Shown: in pieces, positions 1 to 12,181 of the stretch
How the letters are laid out: every line of letters begins with the position of its first letter
How positions within the stretch are numbered: the first letter of the stretch is position 1
NCBI GenBank assembly: GCA_948099385.1
Contig: CANUEZ040000180.1
Location: 4,734,501-4,798,500, forward strand
Source of the DNA: Fasciola hepatica
Taxonomy: Eukaryota; Platyhelminthes; Trematoda; Plagiorchiida; Fasciolidae
DNA length: 64,000 nt
Direction: 5' to 3'
Position numbers and translations under genes: made by a program
Notes under the pieces: model-generated
Databases searched by the model: none
The model's input: the letters and a program-made list of their open reading frames with translations, nothing else
Told to the model about the DNA's origin: nothing

Positions 1-1796
1 CCCCACCACAGTGATAGTAGTAGTAATAGTAGTATTCGCAGTGATAGTCACAGGATATGCTGTCCATTTATTATGCTAGGTCAACAAGAGCGCAATGCTT
101 TCTGGGTTATCCAAATTAAACTTAGGAAAGAAACCGCTTTTTTTCAAAACACAGCCATTCAAAACGCACTGAAACACCTGTCTTTTTGTGGCTATATTAG
201 ATACATCTACGGGAAAATCAAATGAACAATGCTCGTCTTTACGTCCAAACCAGCTACATATGTTGAGCGTGAATAGTTCGGGCACTACGATATCAATAGA
301 TACATTATCTTCAGTCAGTCTCTAAGGTTCAGTACCAAATGTGACTTATTGCGGATGAGTATGGATTTCTTTTTGCGACAAATCTTCGAGTCAAGACCAC
401 CGGAAAATCTTCGTTCGATGGCACGGGGGGGGGGGGGGGAGGAAGAACATCGTCTTTTCTAGGTTCTTCACATTCCCACATGAAACAGAACGGGGAACAA
501 AATGTGTCTGGTTTTACCATCAGAGTGATCGCAATATATCGTGGACACGCGCAATAAGCATGACTGTGTGGACAAGTGTTCGAGACTTTCCTAGGTAGTG
601 AACAGTTATTTCCAAAATAAATCTCAGTATCTACGGTAATTAAGCTTACCGGGCAGCTACTTTCTAAGATGGGGTTATAAATATTTCACTGAATTTTATT
701 GTAAGATTTGCTAAACTCTGTTGCCGCGGGGGGAGGGGGTATGACAATCTTCATTTAATCGGGAATCGATCCCACGCAGGTTGGTGAAAAATTATCTTTC
801 GACAGAGTACTAGGCTAGTGAAAGTCCCCGCACCAAGGGGACATCCAGACCGTCAAGGCTAACCGGGAACGGTTGAAGTGCCTTATGTTTTCATTTTGTA
901 AGATTAGTGTACACCTGAAATATTGCGTCACTAGGTCACTGACGTCTACGACATCTGAAGATTCTATTTGTGAAGGACTGCAATGAGTAGGGAATGCACT
1001 TGAAAAAAGAAAATAGACATAACATGGCAAAAACTTCAAAAGATTCTCATCAGAATGTCATTACATTTCTTCAGACCCGGTAAATTTTTTTCCAGATTGG
1101 TTCACCGAGTTAAATTAATCTTCAGCTGTGAAATTTAGTCAATTTTTAGCTGTGTTCATGCCTTAGCCAAGAGTAGCCCCATTGTGATGTAACGAATTCA
1201 TTGGTTGATCAAATTGGTTTGGAATCAAAACAAAGGTAAGACGAATCCATTTCTTTCTGATCTACGATCACTTAACGGGACCACCAAAAAGACATTACCC
1301 TGTGGGTGGTTAACGGCTCATTGAAATAAAGTGCAGTTTTTGAGTGCTGGACCTGAAAGCAATGTGAACATATTTTTCCCCACTTTGGTACATGCGAAAA
1401 TTTTAATTCGTTAGTTTTCATGATTTTGATTGAGGGATGAGCTATAGAACGGGTTTGGCATAGTCTACTGTGATTGGTTCAGCTGATTTCAAGCTGGGCA
1501 CATGGCAACTCGAATAAGTAGAACACTAGAGGGAAAGTCTGCCCTTTATCGTCACTATATAAACCTTAGCAAAATCCAATGAGTTGACGGTAGTTGCTTG
1601 AAGTGAAGAGTTTGAGCTAAAACCTTTGGATTTTGAGAAATGCAAAAAATCTAATTTGGGTTTGAATAATTTTTTGAGTACTTAGTTAGTGGGACCGTGA
1701 CCGTGCCTTCCATTGAAGCTGTCGGGCTTTACTGGCTGTTATGGGGGACGACATCTGAACAAACTTAACTTGTCGATTCGGGTCAACTCGGACACG
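1..1796. other. Unassigned stretch, no gene recognised
   Basis: The first 50 bases are a degenerate AGT/AAT trinucleotide tract. A run of about 18 G lies at 424-441 and a G-rich run at 726-741. Reading frames on both strands are short and of chance length. I recognise no protein motif or RNA gene before the SINE that begins near 1797. Confidence 0.6.
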
Positions 1797-1990
1797 AGTT
1801 GGGTGGCACAGTGGTAACTCACACGCCTTCGAGGTGAAACGGAACGGGATCACATCCTGTGTGGCAAGAAAGAAGCACCACTGATGAGCTATAACGAGAG
1901 TGAAATTGCTCTCGATTCAGGTGTTTCTGAGTGCGGGGTTGACCGGACGACCTGAGATTTATGCATAAAAGATGGAATCCAAAGGACAGT
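1797..1990 (+). repeat. tRNA-derived SINE-like repeat carrying a hammerhead ribozyme
   Basis: A short Pol III-type repeat. A box-A match, TGGCACAGTGG, lies at 1804-1814, and a weaker box-B match, GGATCACATCC, at 1847-1857, spaced as in a tRNA-type internal promoter. The hammerhead described in the next entry follows directly. The schistosome Sm-alpha SINE family has this same tRNA-promoter-plus-hammerhead architecture, so the assignment is by architecture and not by alignment. The 3' limit is a guess; I saw no clear target-site duplication. No second copy with the ribozyme occurs in this window. Confidence 0.6.
1871..1928 (+). ncRNA. Hammerhead ribozyme, type I topology
   Basis: Self-cleaving RNA motif; in SINE transcripts it would cut the RNA to unit length. 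All catalytic core bases are present: CTGATGA at 1881-1887 and GAAA at 1902-1905. Stem II is GCTAT (1888-1892) with AGAGT (1897-1901) around loop AACG, with one mismatch and one G-T pair. Stem I pairs AGAAGCACC (1871-1879) with GGTGTTTCT (1920-1928), nine pairs including one G-T. The predicted cleavage site follows C1918 in the context TTC. Stem III is very short and imperfect, as in other minimal SINE hammerheads. The pair next to the cleavage site is A-A, so this copy may be weak or inactive. Confidence 0.72.
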
Positions 1991-3654
1991 CAGCCAAGCA
2001 GAGTGCCATATTTTGCTCTCAAAATTTTTTTCGCAGTCGCAGTCAAATAAAATGTTTTCAGTCAACAACAAAAAAAACCGATAATCACTGAGCCACTTCA
2101 CACATGCATTCCAATTTCATTGAAATTCGGAGAGAAATTTCGCGTGAGTCGGATTCTGGATTAAGTGGGAGCAAATTCAGATTGGTCCAGGAACCGAATG
2201 AGATAAGAACAGTGATGCCAGCGAATAAATATATCAAATACGTGGTGTTTATAGGGGAAGGATTGCACACTCTACAGCACTTAGGCCATTTCTTGACCCA
2301 ATGAAACAGGTGCGGATATTGGTGGAATTATAGCAACTATAACTTCACAGGGTTGCTCGAATTAGATAAGGTCATCGTATCAGAGGTAATGCTGAGGTTG
2401 TGTGCAGATTATAAGGGATGAAGAAAATAGATCAAATAATGTTCATTACCAGGTTACTGTAATTTTTTTTTCTTGAAGCCTGTATATTTGCTTATCCGAG
2501 TGGGAGATGAGAGATGTGAAGCGGAGGTCAGTCCATAGTATTGTAAATGAGTATGAAAATCTTGACTGATGAAATTTACCATGTAAGACGTGGTAAGCTT
2601 CTTCAGCTGAGTGAAGCAACTTTAGCAGTGAGTTGCCAATCAACAAGCTGCGTATGTTGTGCCGTATCAAGTCCAAGGAAACGAAAACAGACCAAGAAAT
2701 GTGAGGACTGACTGTCAGAACCCGTGGGTGGATCAGGACCCATCACAAGAGTAAAGGAAATTACACAGCTTCTGCTACATGGTCACTGCTAATCTGCCCG
2801 TGTCTAGCCTAGTCAGATAAATTTTAGTTTATACTGCCGTCTAGAATTTTTCCATTTTATTCTGTATGATAGTGAAACGGTCTGCAAGATACACTGGACA
2901 TTTTGATATTCCGAGCTGATAGCTAGATCCATTTGTCCCTCTAGGGATCTAGTGGTCGATGTTGTCCTCTTATCTGAAGTTTTCAATAGCTGGGTTGAGG
3001 GAAACACTGCAAGAATTAGTTAATATTGTGGGTACTATTAGAAAAAAGCACTACTTCAGTTATCATCGTCGTCACCGTCGTCATTTTGAATCACTGACTA
3101 AATAATTCACGATTTTTAACTCTATTTGGTCATGAGACAAATCAGACATGAACTGAACTACATCAAACACAGGAGAAACACTCAACTCATCCCTGATAGT
3201 CCATCGGACCACTTTCCGTACAGCCGCCTGATCTGAATTGTTAGAACCAATTATCAGTGCTAATTCACCAATTTCCACCTGGGACTTAAACGTGGAGAAT
3301 AAGTAGAGTTGCCAGAGCCACACAATAACAGTTAGACTTTTCCGAGCTGGCTTTCATCCATGTTCGTCAATTCAACACCAGACGATTAAGCAGCTATCCA
3401 CGGCTGGCCTTGAATGTTAACAACTCTTGGCCGCTTCGCGCCGTGGTCGATTCCCAACATCGACATCCCAGCGGTCAGGATTTCCCTTTTATACAGAAGG
3501 CATTAGAAACTGAATACAGCAAGTTCACGAGCACAGTGTTTAGAATTCTGATTAGAAGAAAATCCCTCTCGTCCGCTTCCTTCGATTTCCTTCAAAATGC
3601 ACTGTATCTTCGTGGAATAGGCGCGGTGTTTCTATCTGATCCATCACGATGAGA
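1991..3654. other. Unassigned stretch, no gene recognised
   Basis: No coding or RNA feature recognised. A short TCATCGTCGTC-type tract lies near 3061-3085. Open frames are under 80 codons and match no family I know. The last part may belong to the 5' leader of the LINE that follows. Confidence 0.5.
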
Positions 3655-6600
3655 CTGCGTCTTGGCTTGGTGTGATGGCTTGCGTGCCTCCATGACCCAG
3701 AGAGCTATTCATGATGGCTTCCTTAAGCCGGAAATGTAATCATACCTGACAGGCCAATGGGTAGAGGCCAGACGAAGTTCGGTCTCCAAACCAGATGATG
3801 GTCATCATCTGGTTCTACCTACTGCTCTCTTGGAGAGGATACTTCAGAGAATAAACATGGAAAGAAACCGTTTGCCGGTCTAAAAACCTCCACTAGATGG
3901 ACGTAGGAGTGGAGTACATGAGGTTTCTCTCGACTACAGGAAAAGAAGTCGCGCTTCATTGGGCAGCTATCCCCCGTCTAAGCTGGGTAGCCTTCGGCCC
4001 AAAGGATGTTGCCCCGTCCACTTTCCGCTTGCTCGACCGGATGCATAGGGCTGAGAACTGAATCCAAAAAGCGGATCGATAGTAAAGCACCGGTGAAGAC
4101 AAGACAAAGCGCAGATAATAATCATATCTCACGTGACAGACCAGAAAAAGTTCCTTCATGGGTTCTTCAGTCACTTTCCCGTGCTGGGTTGACGCCCCAC
4201 AGCCTTGTAGGTAGGATTTTTGTGTCAAAGGCTCCGGTCACGATTTCCAAAGAAAAACCCCTTCTGTCGAGTGGGCAACCGCGAAGTATGATGTGCCCAG
4301 AAATCTACAGCCATCAATTGGGAAACATTCCTTTCCTCTCTGCTATTCTTCCTTCACGTTCCAATTCTAAATGAATACTAGTAGCCAGAGTAAGTCGTGA
4401 CTACAGACTTGTAGCTCTCGGAAAGCGCACCAAATTAGAGACAGGGGAAAAGGAGAATCCGTTCTCCGACCTAAGCACTCTCTTCACTTTGCTGCTTTCA
4501 ACGTCCGCACATCTTATCAGACGCGGAAAAAGGCTGCCCTAGCTAGGACTCTTGAAACCTTTAACATAGACGTGTGTTGTGTCTCCGAAACACGCATAAA
4601 AGACCTAACTTAAGCGTAAGTACTTCGCTCTCCAGCCACAAGCTCAGCTTTTCGTTTAACTCCTCGTGTGTCTGGTGATTCAGTGTCTAGTGCTCGTGGT
4701 CAGGCTGGCTTTGGAATCGCTCTGAGTGTGAAGGCTGAGCGTGCACTGCTCGACTGGATCCCAGTCAGCACCCGTCTGTGTGCAGTTCAGTTGAATGGTT
4801 CTGTGCATGTCAGCAGCACTAGACTGAAGCGTCGATGTCTGTTTGTCGTTCCTCTTCATCCCTCAAATAACTGTAACTCTCTTGAGGCTAAAGAGGAATT
4901 AAACCAGGTTTGTCTCAACTGCTGCGCAGCGTACTCTCTACAGACGTAATGGTCGTTGCTGGTGATTTCAGTGCTCAAGTCGGAAGCCTAGACGAGACGG
5001 AGAGGAACATGGAAGGCCGATATTGAGTTCTGATAAAGTTGATCGACTCATTCAACTGCGTTCCGACCATGGACTATTCCTAGAGAGCACAAATTGTTTG
5101 CACAAAAGCGGCACCGACCAACCTGGCGTCCTCCTGTGCCTTCAAAGTGCTGGACTCAGATCGACCATATTGATATCGGTTACCGCTGAAGCGGATCAGT
5201 TCAAGACTGTCGATCATTTTGGTCCACATCTGTAAACACTGATCACACTCTTGTCCGTGCGCGCGTCAATTTGCGCCTTGTCGGTGGCCGAAGCAGTGCC
5301 AAAGCGAACAGTCCCCCGCAGCTGCTACTGGATTATAACCAACAATCTGCTTTCCGAACAGAACTATCCACCAGGTTACCGATGCAGTCAGATGCTCAGG
5401 ATCCAGAGGAGAAATGGACAGAGATCAAACAGGCCCTATGTGCGGCTGCTGATTCTACCCAAGGTCCGGAAACCAGACACACATAGGGACGATGGATATC
5501 TGAGTTCTCACTTGCACTGTTAGATGTGCGCAGATCAATTCCTCCGAATTCCAAGTATGATGAGACACGAAGATGCCTTAAACGCCAACTGATTCGTAGT
5601 CTGAGAAATGACCGTGAGCAGTGGTGGATTGCGAAGTTTAGGGAGATGGAAAAAGCTGCGGAGATCGGTAACAGCCACAACCTTTTCCGTCTGATTAGAC
5701 AAACCGGTCTACGTAAACCAGGCGTTAGCAAATTGATCAAAGAGGTGAACGGCTCACGGATTCAAACTCAGGAGCGTCGTCTATTTCACTGGGTAGAGCA
5801 TTTCGAGATGCAATTTAATTGGTCTTTATCCTCTTCAGGTTTGACCACTAGCGCAATGCGTACAGCTACTGTTGTAGACACCAGTCCTCCTTCAGAAGCG
5901 GAGGTTCTTCGTGAGAAACGCTATCTCAAGCGACATAAGGCTGCCGGATCAGGTGGATTGCTTCCGTCTGTTTTCAAAGACGGTGGTGCAGCTCCATTAC
6001 TGGAGTTGACAAAACTCCTCGGTCTGATAAGGGAGAAGGAGCAAGTTCCAAAGAGTTGGTGTGAATCGGTGATCGTACCGATTTATAAGAAAGGCGACAG
6101 GTCCTCTTGTGAAAACCACCGGGGATTAAGTTTGGTTAGAATCTCATCCAAACTGCTAGCTGGTATTTTTCTCTACCCCTTGTCTAATGCTGGCGAACAG
6201 TGCTCGCGCAAGAACTAAGCTGGGTATAGACGTGGTCGAGGTTGTATTGATCACGTCTTCACTCTTCGACCTTCCGTAGGCCCACCATCTCCGTTTTTTA
6301 TTGATCTTAAAGCTGCCCTTGACTCAGCTGACAGCACTGTTCTTTGGCGCTGTGTCTTGTCAAATGGTGTACCAGAGAAATTCATTTCTATCGCAAAATC
6401 CTTTACATTAATAGCCAAAGCCCAGTTCAAACTTACGGTAATCTTTCATCCGAATTCACCACGAGAAGTGGTGTACGTCAGGGATGCCCCTCTCTCCTTT
6501 CCTCTTTAACTTTGTGACTGAGATGGTCCCAGATACCTCACTTTTGTCAGTTGAAGATAGTGGCAATGAACTTTCCCGGGTGGAAAGGCATCTGACTTTG

Positions 6601-7440
6601 AGTATGTGGATGACATAGCTCTTCCAAGTGAAGATCTAGATAAGTTACAGGATTTTCTAGATAGCTTGACGGATTGCGTAGCTATGTTCGGTATGCGTTT
6701 TGCACCTTCAAAGTGCTAGATACACTTGCAGGACTGGGTTCGTCCCACGTCAAACCTTTCAGTATCTGGAGAGACTATAAAAGTAGTAGACAGGTTCTGT
6801 TATCGCGGCCGCTGCTTTTCACCCGGAGGCCGGATATCGGATGAGGTATCTCTGCGTATACCGAAGACTTGCTTGGCATTTACCATCCTGAGTCACCTGT
6901 GGCGTCGACAGAACATCCGTTGACCTATCAAGGGTCAAGTTTACACTGTAGCAGTCAGGCCCGTGCTTCTGTATGGTCGGGAGACATGTCCACTGCTGGT
7001 GGAGGATATACGAAGATTGTCGGTATTTGAACACCGATTTCTTCGTACCATTGCTCGAATCTGGTGGGAACACCTTACGAGCAATGCCGAAGTTAAGCGG
7101 AAAGTCATTAGACGAAACACAAGCTGACCAGGCTGAAATGTTTGGGACATGTGTGACGCAAGTCCCCTGGCAGGATTCCTCGGAGTGCCATACTTGCTGA
7201 GGCGGGTGCCGGTTGGGAGATGAGTAAGGGTGGTCAGTGCATGATATGGAAGAAAGGTATGAAAAGTCTTACTAGTGGACTTGGCCATGTGGTTTTTTTT
7301 AGACTTCCTGGATGGGGTCCAAGAGACCCTCCAACTCAATGGTTAGATACATTGGGGGGTATGGCTAGATGCCGCAATCAGTGGTGCTCTTGCATCCACA
7401 GATTATCTTCATCGACTTAATTCCAATAATGTAGTTCTCA
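3655..7440 (+). mobile_element. Near full-length decayed LINE (EEP-RT non-LTR retrotransposon)
   Basis: A non-LTR retrotransposon, apparently nearly complete. About 830 bp of non-coding leader (3655-4490) precedes an endonuclease-reverse transcriptase reading frame broken into several frames. The order apurinic-type (EEP) endonuclease, linker, RT fingers and palm with a YxDD box, then a C-terminal tail ending in a GWGPRD motif is typical of the LINEs that dominate fluke genomes. I would place it near the RTE/CR1 group, but the clade needs a phylogeny. It faces right, with no other gene in register. The exact ends are uncertain and no target duplication was found. Confidence 0.7.
4484..7420 (+). 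pseudogene. LINE endonuclease-reverse transcriptase pseudogene
   Basis: Decayed polyprotein for target-primed reverse transcription. N-terminal EEP endonuclease: FAAFNVRT near 4495 and IDVCCVSETRIKD near 4565-4605, then DWIPVSTRLCAVQL near 4750 and a GDFSAQVG motif near 4960. The longest clean frame, 5526-6218 (230 codons), spans the linker (SLRNDREQWW) and RT fingers (KRHKAAGSGG, VPIYKKGDRSSCENHRGLSL). FFIDLKAALDSAD lies near 6296, GVRQGCP near 6465 with a one-base slip right after it, and the catalytic box FEYVDDIAL near 6597. The tail (VEDIRRLSVFEHRFLRTIARIW near 7000, LPGWGPRD near 7305) closes the frame. Many frameshifts and stops make it non-functional. Confidence 0.75.
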
Positions 7441-9070
7441 TCTTACTCCTATCATACTCTTTTCTTCTAATTATTCCCTTTTGAGATTGCCGCTACCAGA
7501 TAGCAACGGAAACCACCGCACCCAGTGCATGGCTAATGGTTGCCTGAACTGAACCGATTTAATAGATCATAGGTGATAAGGCGCGCAGACATGATGGTGG
7601 AGTCCATCGATAGCATGCAACGGTTTCCGGTATGACAAAATAAGATCATTCATTTCCACTGTGTGTACGAGAATCGACAAACCTTAATTGTCAGTGAAAG
7701 GATGGATGTACCGGGAGGTGAACATTGTCAGTTGACGATGGGCATCCTTTACTTATCACTTACATCCGGCTGTCCGAAATTGTCGTTTCAGTCGGCCTTT
7801 ATCGCTGTCCAGTTTGAATCAACTGTTTGTCGCGCACTGTGAGAACAACTTTGCAATAACTGTTGGGGTTTCAAGCACCCTCGACCGTGAGACATCACCA
7901 TTAGTCGATCAAAAACTGTTTTGCCGGAAGACAAATAAAGCGGTCAGTAAAGGAATTAAGCTGACACGATCCGAATACCATTCGCTGGGTTCGCTCTCTC
8001 TCGCTCTTTGCGTGTGCGCATAAACACTGATCTGTTCACCCTTGATAATCAATAGAGGCACTGTATAGTGACTGGATGGACCGGAACTGAATCAGAATGC
8101 CTCGAAACTGGGAATGTGCCGATATTTTAGAGCACAAAATATGTCTTTTTTATAGACTGACAAAGTATGCAGGAATACATATGCAACCCGAAAATGAGTC
8201 ACAAGCAATCTAGCAGGTTATGACGCATTTCAAATGCTGTTACTCGATGCTGAGGTGGACTGTGTTCGAGCGTGCTGCGATACATACTCAACGGGACAAA
8301 GTAAATAAGATTCACAGTGGAATGAGTCAAACACGTAGGATGCCGTGAAAATAAACTGGCTGGTGATATTACATTCGATTCCAACTGAATGAGATAAGAA
8401 ACCGATCGACTTTCAAGGTTGTGTGGCCCACACGCCAGCCACTAGTTTACTCACGGTGGAACCCAATGGCTCACTTCGTTTCAACATTAAATACAACAGA
8501 GCGCCGCTCGTCACTTCAAAAACTAGTCACCAGTACAATGCAGTAAACTTTTGGGACGAAACATTACTCATCTGGGTTGCTAGCCGTTCCGAACAACATG
8601 GCCTGACTACAGAATTTAAGCTGTGGGGGACTTGAGTTACATCACAAAATGATTTATCATGCTGCGTCAACGCTTGGTTTATTGTGGTTGATAGAAACTA
8701 CCTATTGATCTCTTCGAAGGATTTTCGTTAGTCATCGTCGGTGGATCACTTCTGTAAAACTTGGCGTCTCGGCCAAAAAGAAAGCACACGCATTTTATCT
8801 CGGGCTTAGGCATCGGTGCAATGGGACGGGTATACACCGTAGCCACAAAGGTCCAAGGAAATGTGAGCAATAAAAAGCGGCCAGAACATCAGGCTTGGAG
8901 TGGAGCATCACTCGAGGTCCCAATGTGTAAAGTATGGTAAAGAGCAGGACGGAAGCGGATTACTGTATGTCAACAAAGAAAGCAAAAGCAGCACGTAAGA
9001 TCAGATATGAAAGCAACGGAATTCTGTTTTACAAACATGCAGTGCAAGATAATGTTTCAGCGCGGGGGAT
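7441..9070. other. Unassigned stretch between LINE and palindrome
   Basis: No recognisable coding, RNA or mobile-element signature. Frames are under 71 codons and match no family known to me. The stretch ends at the outer edge of the left palindrome arm. Confidence 0.5.
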
Positions 9071-10364
9071 AGTTCAATTCTCAACGAAGTAAACGAGTAT
9101 CATTGCCCAACCAGCTGCATTTCACTCGACCGTTTCATACAAGCTCAAGTGCCATATGGCGTACAGAAGGTGCATCCGGTCTCGCTATTCTTTGTCATTT
9201 GTGAGTGTGAGCGCCATTTGATTCTGCTCAATAACGGATGAGTTTAAAAAGCATCAGTCAGACCATTCCATTTGGTGATTGGAAACATATTACAGGATTT
9301 TGGCATCGGATCACCAATGTTCTCGAACATTTATTCAAATCGGATGGACGCACCGAACCAGCTACACTGTGGATGGATGCCGAGATAGTCAAACGAGATT
9401 GTTTAACACGGAAGACACAAATTCACTAATCAAACTACACAAGTTAATGTAAAGAAATGTATGTATTCGGTCGCTTAAATTGTTCGTTTACACTCACATA
9501 ATCAATTAAGCTTGATCTTCCTGCCACGTGTGGATTTTGGCCACATTTCGATCATGTGCTCTTGGATATTGAGCTTAGTCCGATTGTCCAGTTCAAAATC
9601 TTGATTTAAAGCTCCTAACGAGGGTCATTTCTATCTCAGTGGGGTTGAATGCATCTCTCGTTTAAGTCTGCAAATAGCTACCTCGTGCCTGACTGTTACG
9701 ATAACCGGCTATTCCAGCAGCCATAGCAGTCTCCACATCGAGGTAAACGACGGATTTGAAAACGTCACATTGACCGCAACACGTGTGTTGCACAATTTCC
9801 GATAAACTTCCCCAACATGCGGTGTTTTGCCAGTCGGTAATAGAGGACAAACTATGACGCTGAAGAGTGACTCACGAAAATTTTGACCATTGGACATGGC
9901 CGCGTCGAATGTGTTCCGTTTCTCATATGGGGTTATCAAGATCCACTTCCGTGATTCTTATAAACCATGAGAGATACAGTGCGCTATAATGATTAGTGAT
10001 GTTTATGTATTCAAACTATTTCTCATTCCATTATCTTTTCGATTGGAGCCTTCCATGATATATGATGGCACACAAAACCCCCACTAGATACGAACAGGCT
10101 GGACAGTTCCAAATCAGTATTCAAAATGATCACCTGATTATTTCACCCGTTGTACTGAAGACATTCTACCTAATGTCCAGTTTGCATTCGATTGTATAAT
10201 CTGCATCTGAGTGCATCAAACCAACGAGATTCTGTGATGTTTGTGTGAATGGCAAACAAGTGGTACTATATTGGATTGAACTGAGCATTACATGCCAATC
10301 TAGACGGGACAGACAGAACCAATTTTAGGAGTGATCCTCACTCATACACGTGACACACGCACAA

Positions 10365-10366
<2 letters not shown>

Positions 10367-10398
<32 letters not shown>
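10367..10398 (+). repeat. (AC)16 microsatellite in left palindrome arm
   Basis: Thirty-two bases of perfect AC repeat. Its mirror copy in the right arm is two units shorter, and this is the only arm-to-arm difference I found inside the core arms. Confidence 0.97.
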
Positions 10399-10400
<2 letters not shown>

Positions 10401-11483
10401 ATTACACAGTGAACGGACACATTACTTCTAACGGTCAGTTAGTTATTGAATCGTGTAATTTCAGTATGTACCAGAACTATTCATTGTTGGTGCTGTGTTT
10501 GTATTTGTTTTCATTGTCGACGTAAAGCGCTTGATGGCAGAATGTGGATGAATCTCGTGAGTGACTTCCAGTTTGTGACCAAAAATAAATTCACAATGAG
10601 ATGCATATTACGCATTGGGGGATCTTTTTACTAATCTGTTTTGTGTGTGTGACTACCTATCAGATTGTCAACCGATTTGTTGTCCAAGGATGACTTTAGA
10701 ATATCACATGCAATTTTGGAGCAGGCTCATCCACTTTGAATGTGTACGAAGGTTTGCTCACACGTAGACAACAGTGGATAATACTCTGATCTTTCAAATG
10801 TCAAAGCATCGTGGAATTTAAGGAACTTACCAGTGTAAGATTCAGAACGATCAATCTTCTCATTGTCAAGTCCTAGAACCGAACTGAACGGGATGGAAAT
10901 GATAATCGCAAGTTATATTTGAATATGCCCCCGAAGTTCTATATTACATAAACTATGTAAAATCTGTTTGAATTAAAATTGTTACTGTATTTTCATCTCA
11001 GTCGAAAGGAGTATAGTTGCTTTCACGTGAAGGTTCACGTAACATGATATAAACGAGCTAGCAGACAGTTGATCATCGGACGCAAACAGAATGCGATCAA
11101 ATACACATGTTTTCGGTAGCCATATCGTCTGACTAAAAAATTTCCATATAAACCGCATGTGTACATATTAACGAGGAACATTTTCAATATCAATGCGATG
11201 TAATTAGGGTAGAAATCTTAAAAATGAGCGAACAAGAAATAGTGAGATTTTCATTTTGCAGTCTGGAGTAGAAAAATACAATTATTGTGGATTGGTGTTC
11301 GAATCAATTATCTCAATCAGATTTAACCGCTTCCAGTTACGTCACCTAGTCACGTTATTTGTCATACACTGTTTACGAGCAACTGATGTTGTTTGGTCAG
11401 GGCGAATGGAAACAAAGTGATGAATTGTGACACCTAATTGTCACCGATTCGGCCGCTGCTAACCATTATTGTTGCACATTTTT

Positions 11484-11909
11484 TTACACCTTTGATGGGG
11501 CTTTGCATTTCACCTTGAAAACATCGTCTTCCTCTTCCATGATGCTTCGCGTACATGTGAGATGCACAACAACGGCATTGACGATAGTCCTGCTGTTCTC
11601 ACGGTCGAACCAAACCAATCCGGACTCCTTGATCCTATGGACTAATTGTCTTGTATTTCAACCAATGTAGATTGTCAAACATATGCAACCGAAAGAGCAT
11701 ACAATCGTAGATGTGGTCAGGACAAACAGTTTAGTCTTATAATGCGGATAAATCACTGATCGGTTGGAGACGTTTGCACGTAATGAAGCCTCGGCTATAC
11801 TCTAGTCTAGGCGTTTATTCAGAACCCTACATGTGGCGTCCCTTCTGAAGGACAGTTGTATGTACAATTCTCTGAATCCAACTTTTGTGAGAGTTAGCTC
11901 ATTAGGATT
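11484..11909 (-). pseudogene. Penelope-like element C-terminal fragment (GIY-YIG), left-arm copy
   Basis: Mirror image of the copy at 12182-12607, read on the minus strand and outward from the spacer. It carries the same two internal stops and the same GIY-YIG endonuclease signature (VCSFGCICLTIYIG, then NTRQLVHRIKE). See the right-arm entry for the motif reading. Because the sequence is identical, including both stops, the copy was made by the inverted duplication and not by an independent insertion. Confidence 0.65.
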
Positions 11910-11916
11910 ATCCAAC

Positions 11917-12174
11917 TACTTTGATTTGCAAGCACATAGAGTGGACCAGATAAATTCTGTTATAGATCTGTGAACCAAAGTGACCACTGAACGGGTCAGT
12001 ACGTCCACGTTGCTTGTTTTATTCTATTCAAATGAAAACAGAAGTTTGTTCAGTCTCTTGCAGCACGTACGAGGTTAATATGTCCGGAAGACAATATAGT
12101 TCATGAACTAGAGTTTACTAAGCGCATACTCATTTGAACGATATATGATGACCATTTTTCAGTCAGAAGAATAC
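11917..12174. other. Unique spacer at the palindrome centre
   Basis: The 258 bp between the arms. No self-complementarity continues into it: the arms stop sharply after TCCAAC (11911-11916) and begin at GTTGGA (12175-12180). I see no gene. The reading frame of the right-arm Penelope fragment can be followed only a few codons into the spacer before two stops. Confidence 0.8.
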
Positions 12175-12181
12175 GTTGGAT

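Larger units (their letters stand above)
9071..11916 (+). repeat. Left arm of a giant inverted duplication (palindrome)
   Basis: Left arm of an inverted repeat whose partner is 12175-15016. Core arm 9086-11916; paired positions sum to 24087 in the outer part and 24091 in the inner part. The 4-bp change of register is explained by the microsatellite: 16 AC units here (10367-10398) against 14 GT units in the other arm (13693-13720). Elsewhere the stretches I compared by eye are identical, including every small frame, for example the 62-codon frame at 10446-10634 and its mirror at 13457-13645. At the outer edge 10 bp (AGTTCAATTC, 9071-9080) still match the other arm, followed by five mismatched bases (9081-9085). 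The inner edge holds the end of a Penelope-like element. Confidence 0.95.

Noticed and set aside
4006..4374. 122-codon plus-strand frame before the LINE endonuclease
   Set aside because: It lies in the LINE leader region and has no recognisable domain; likely untranslated leader.
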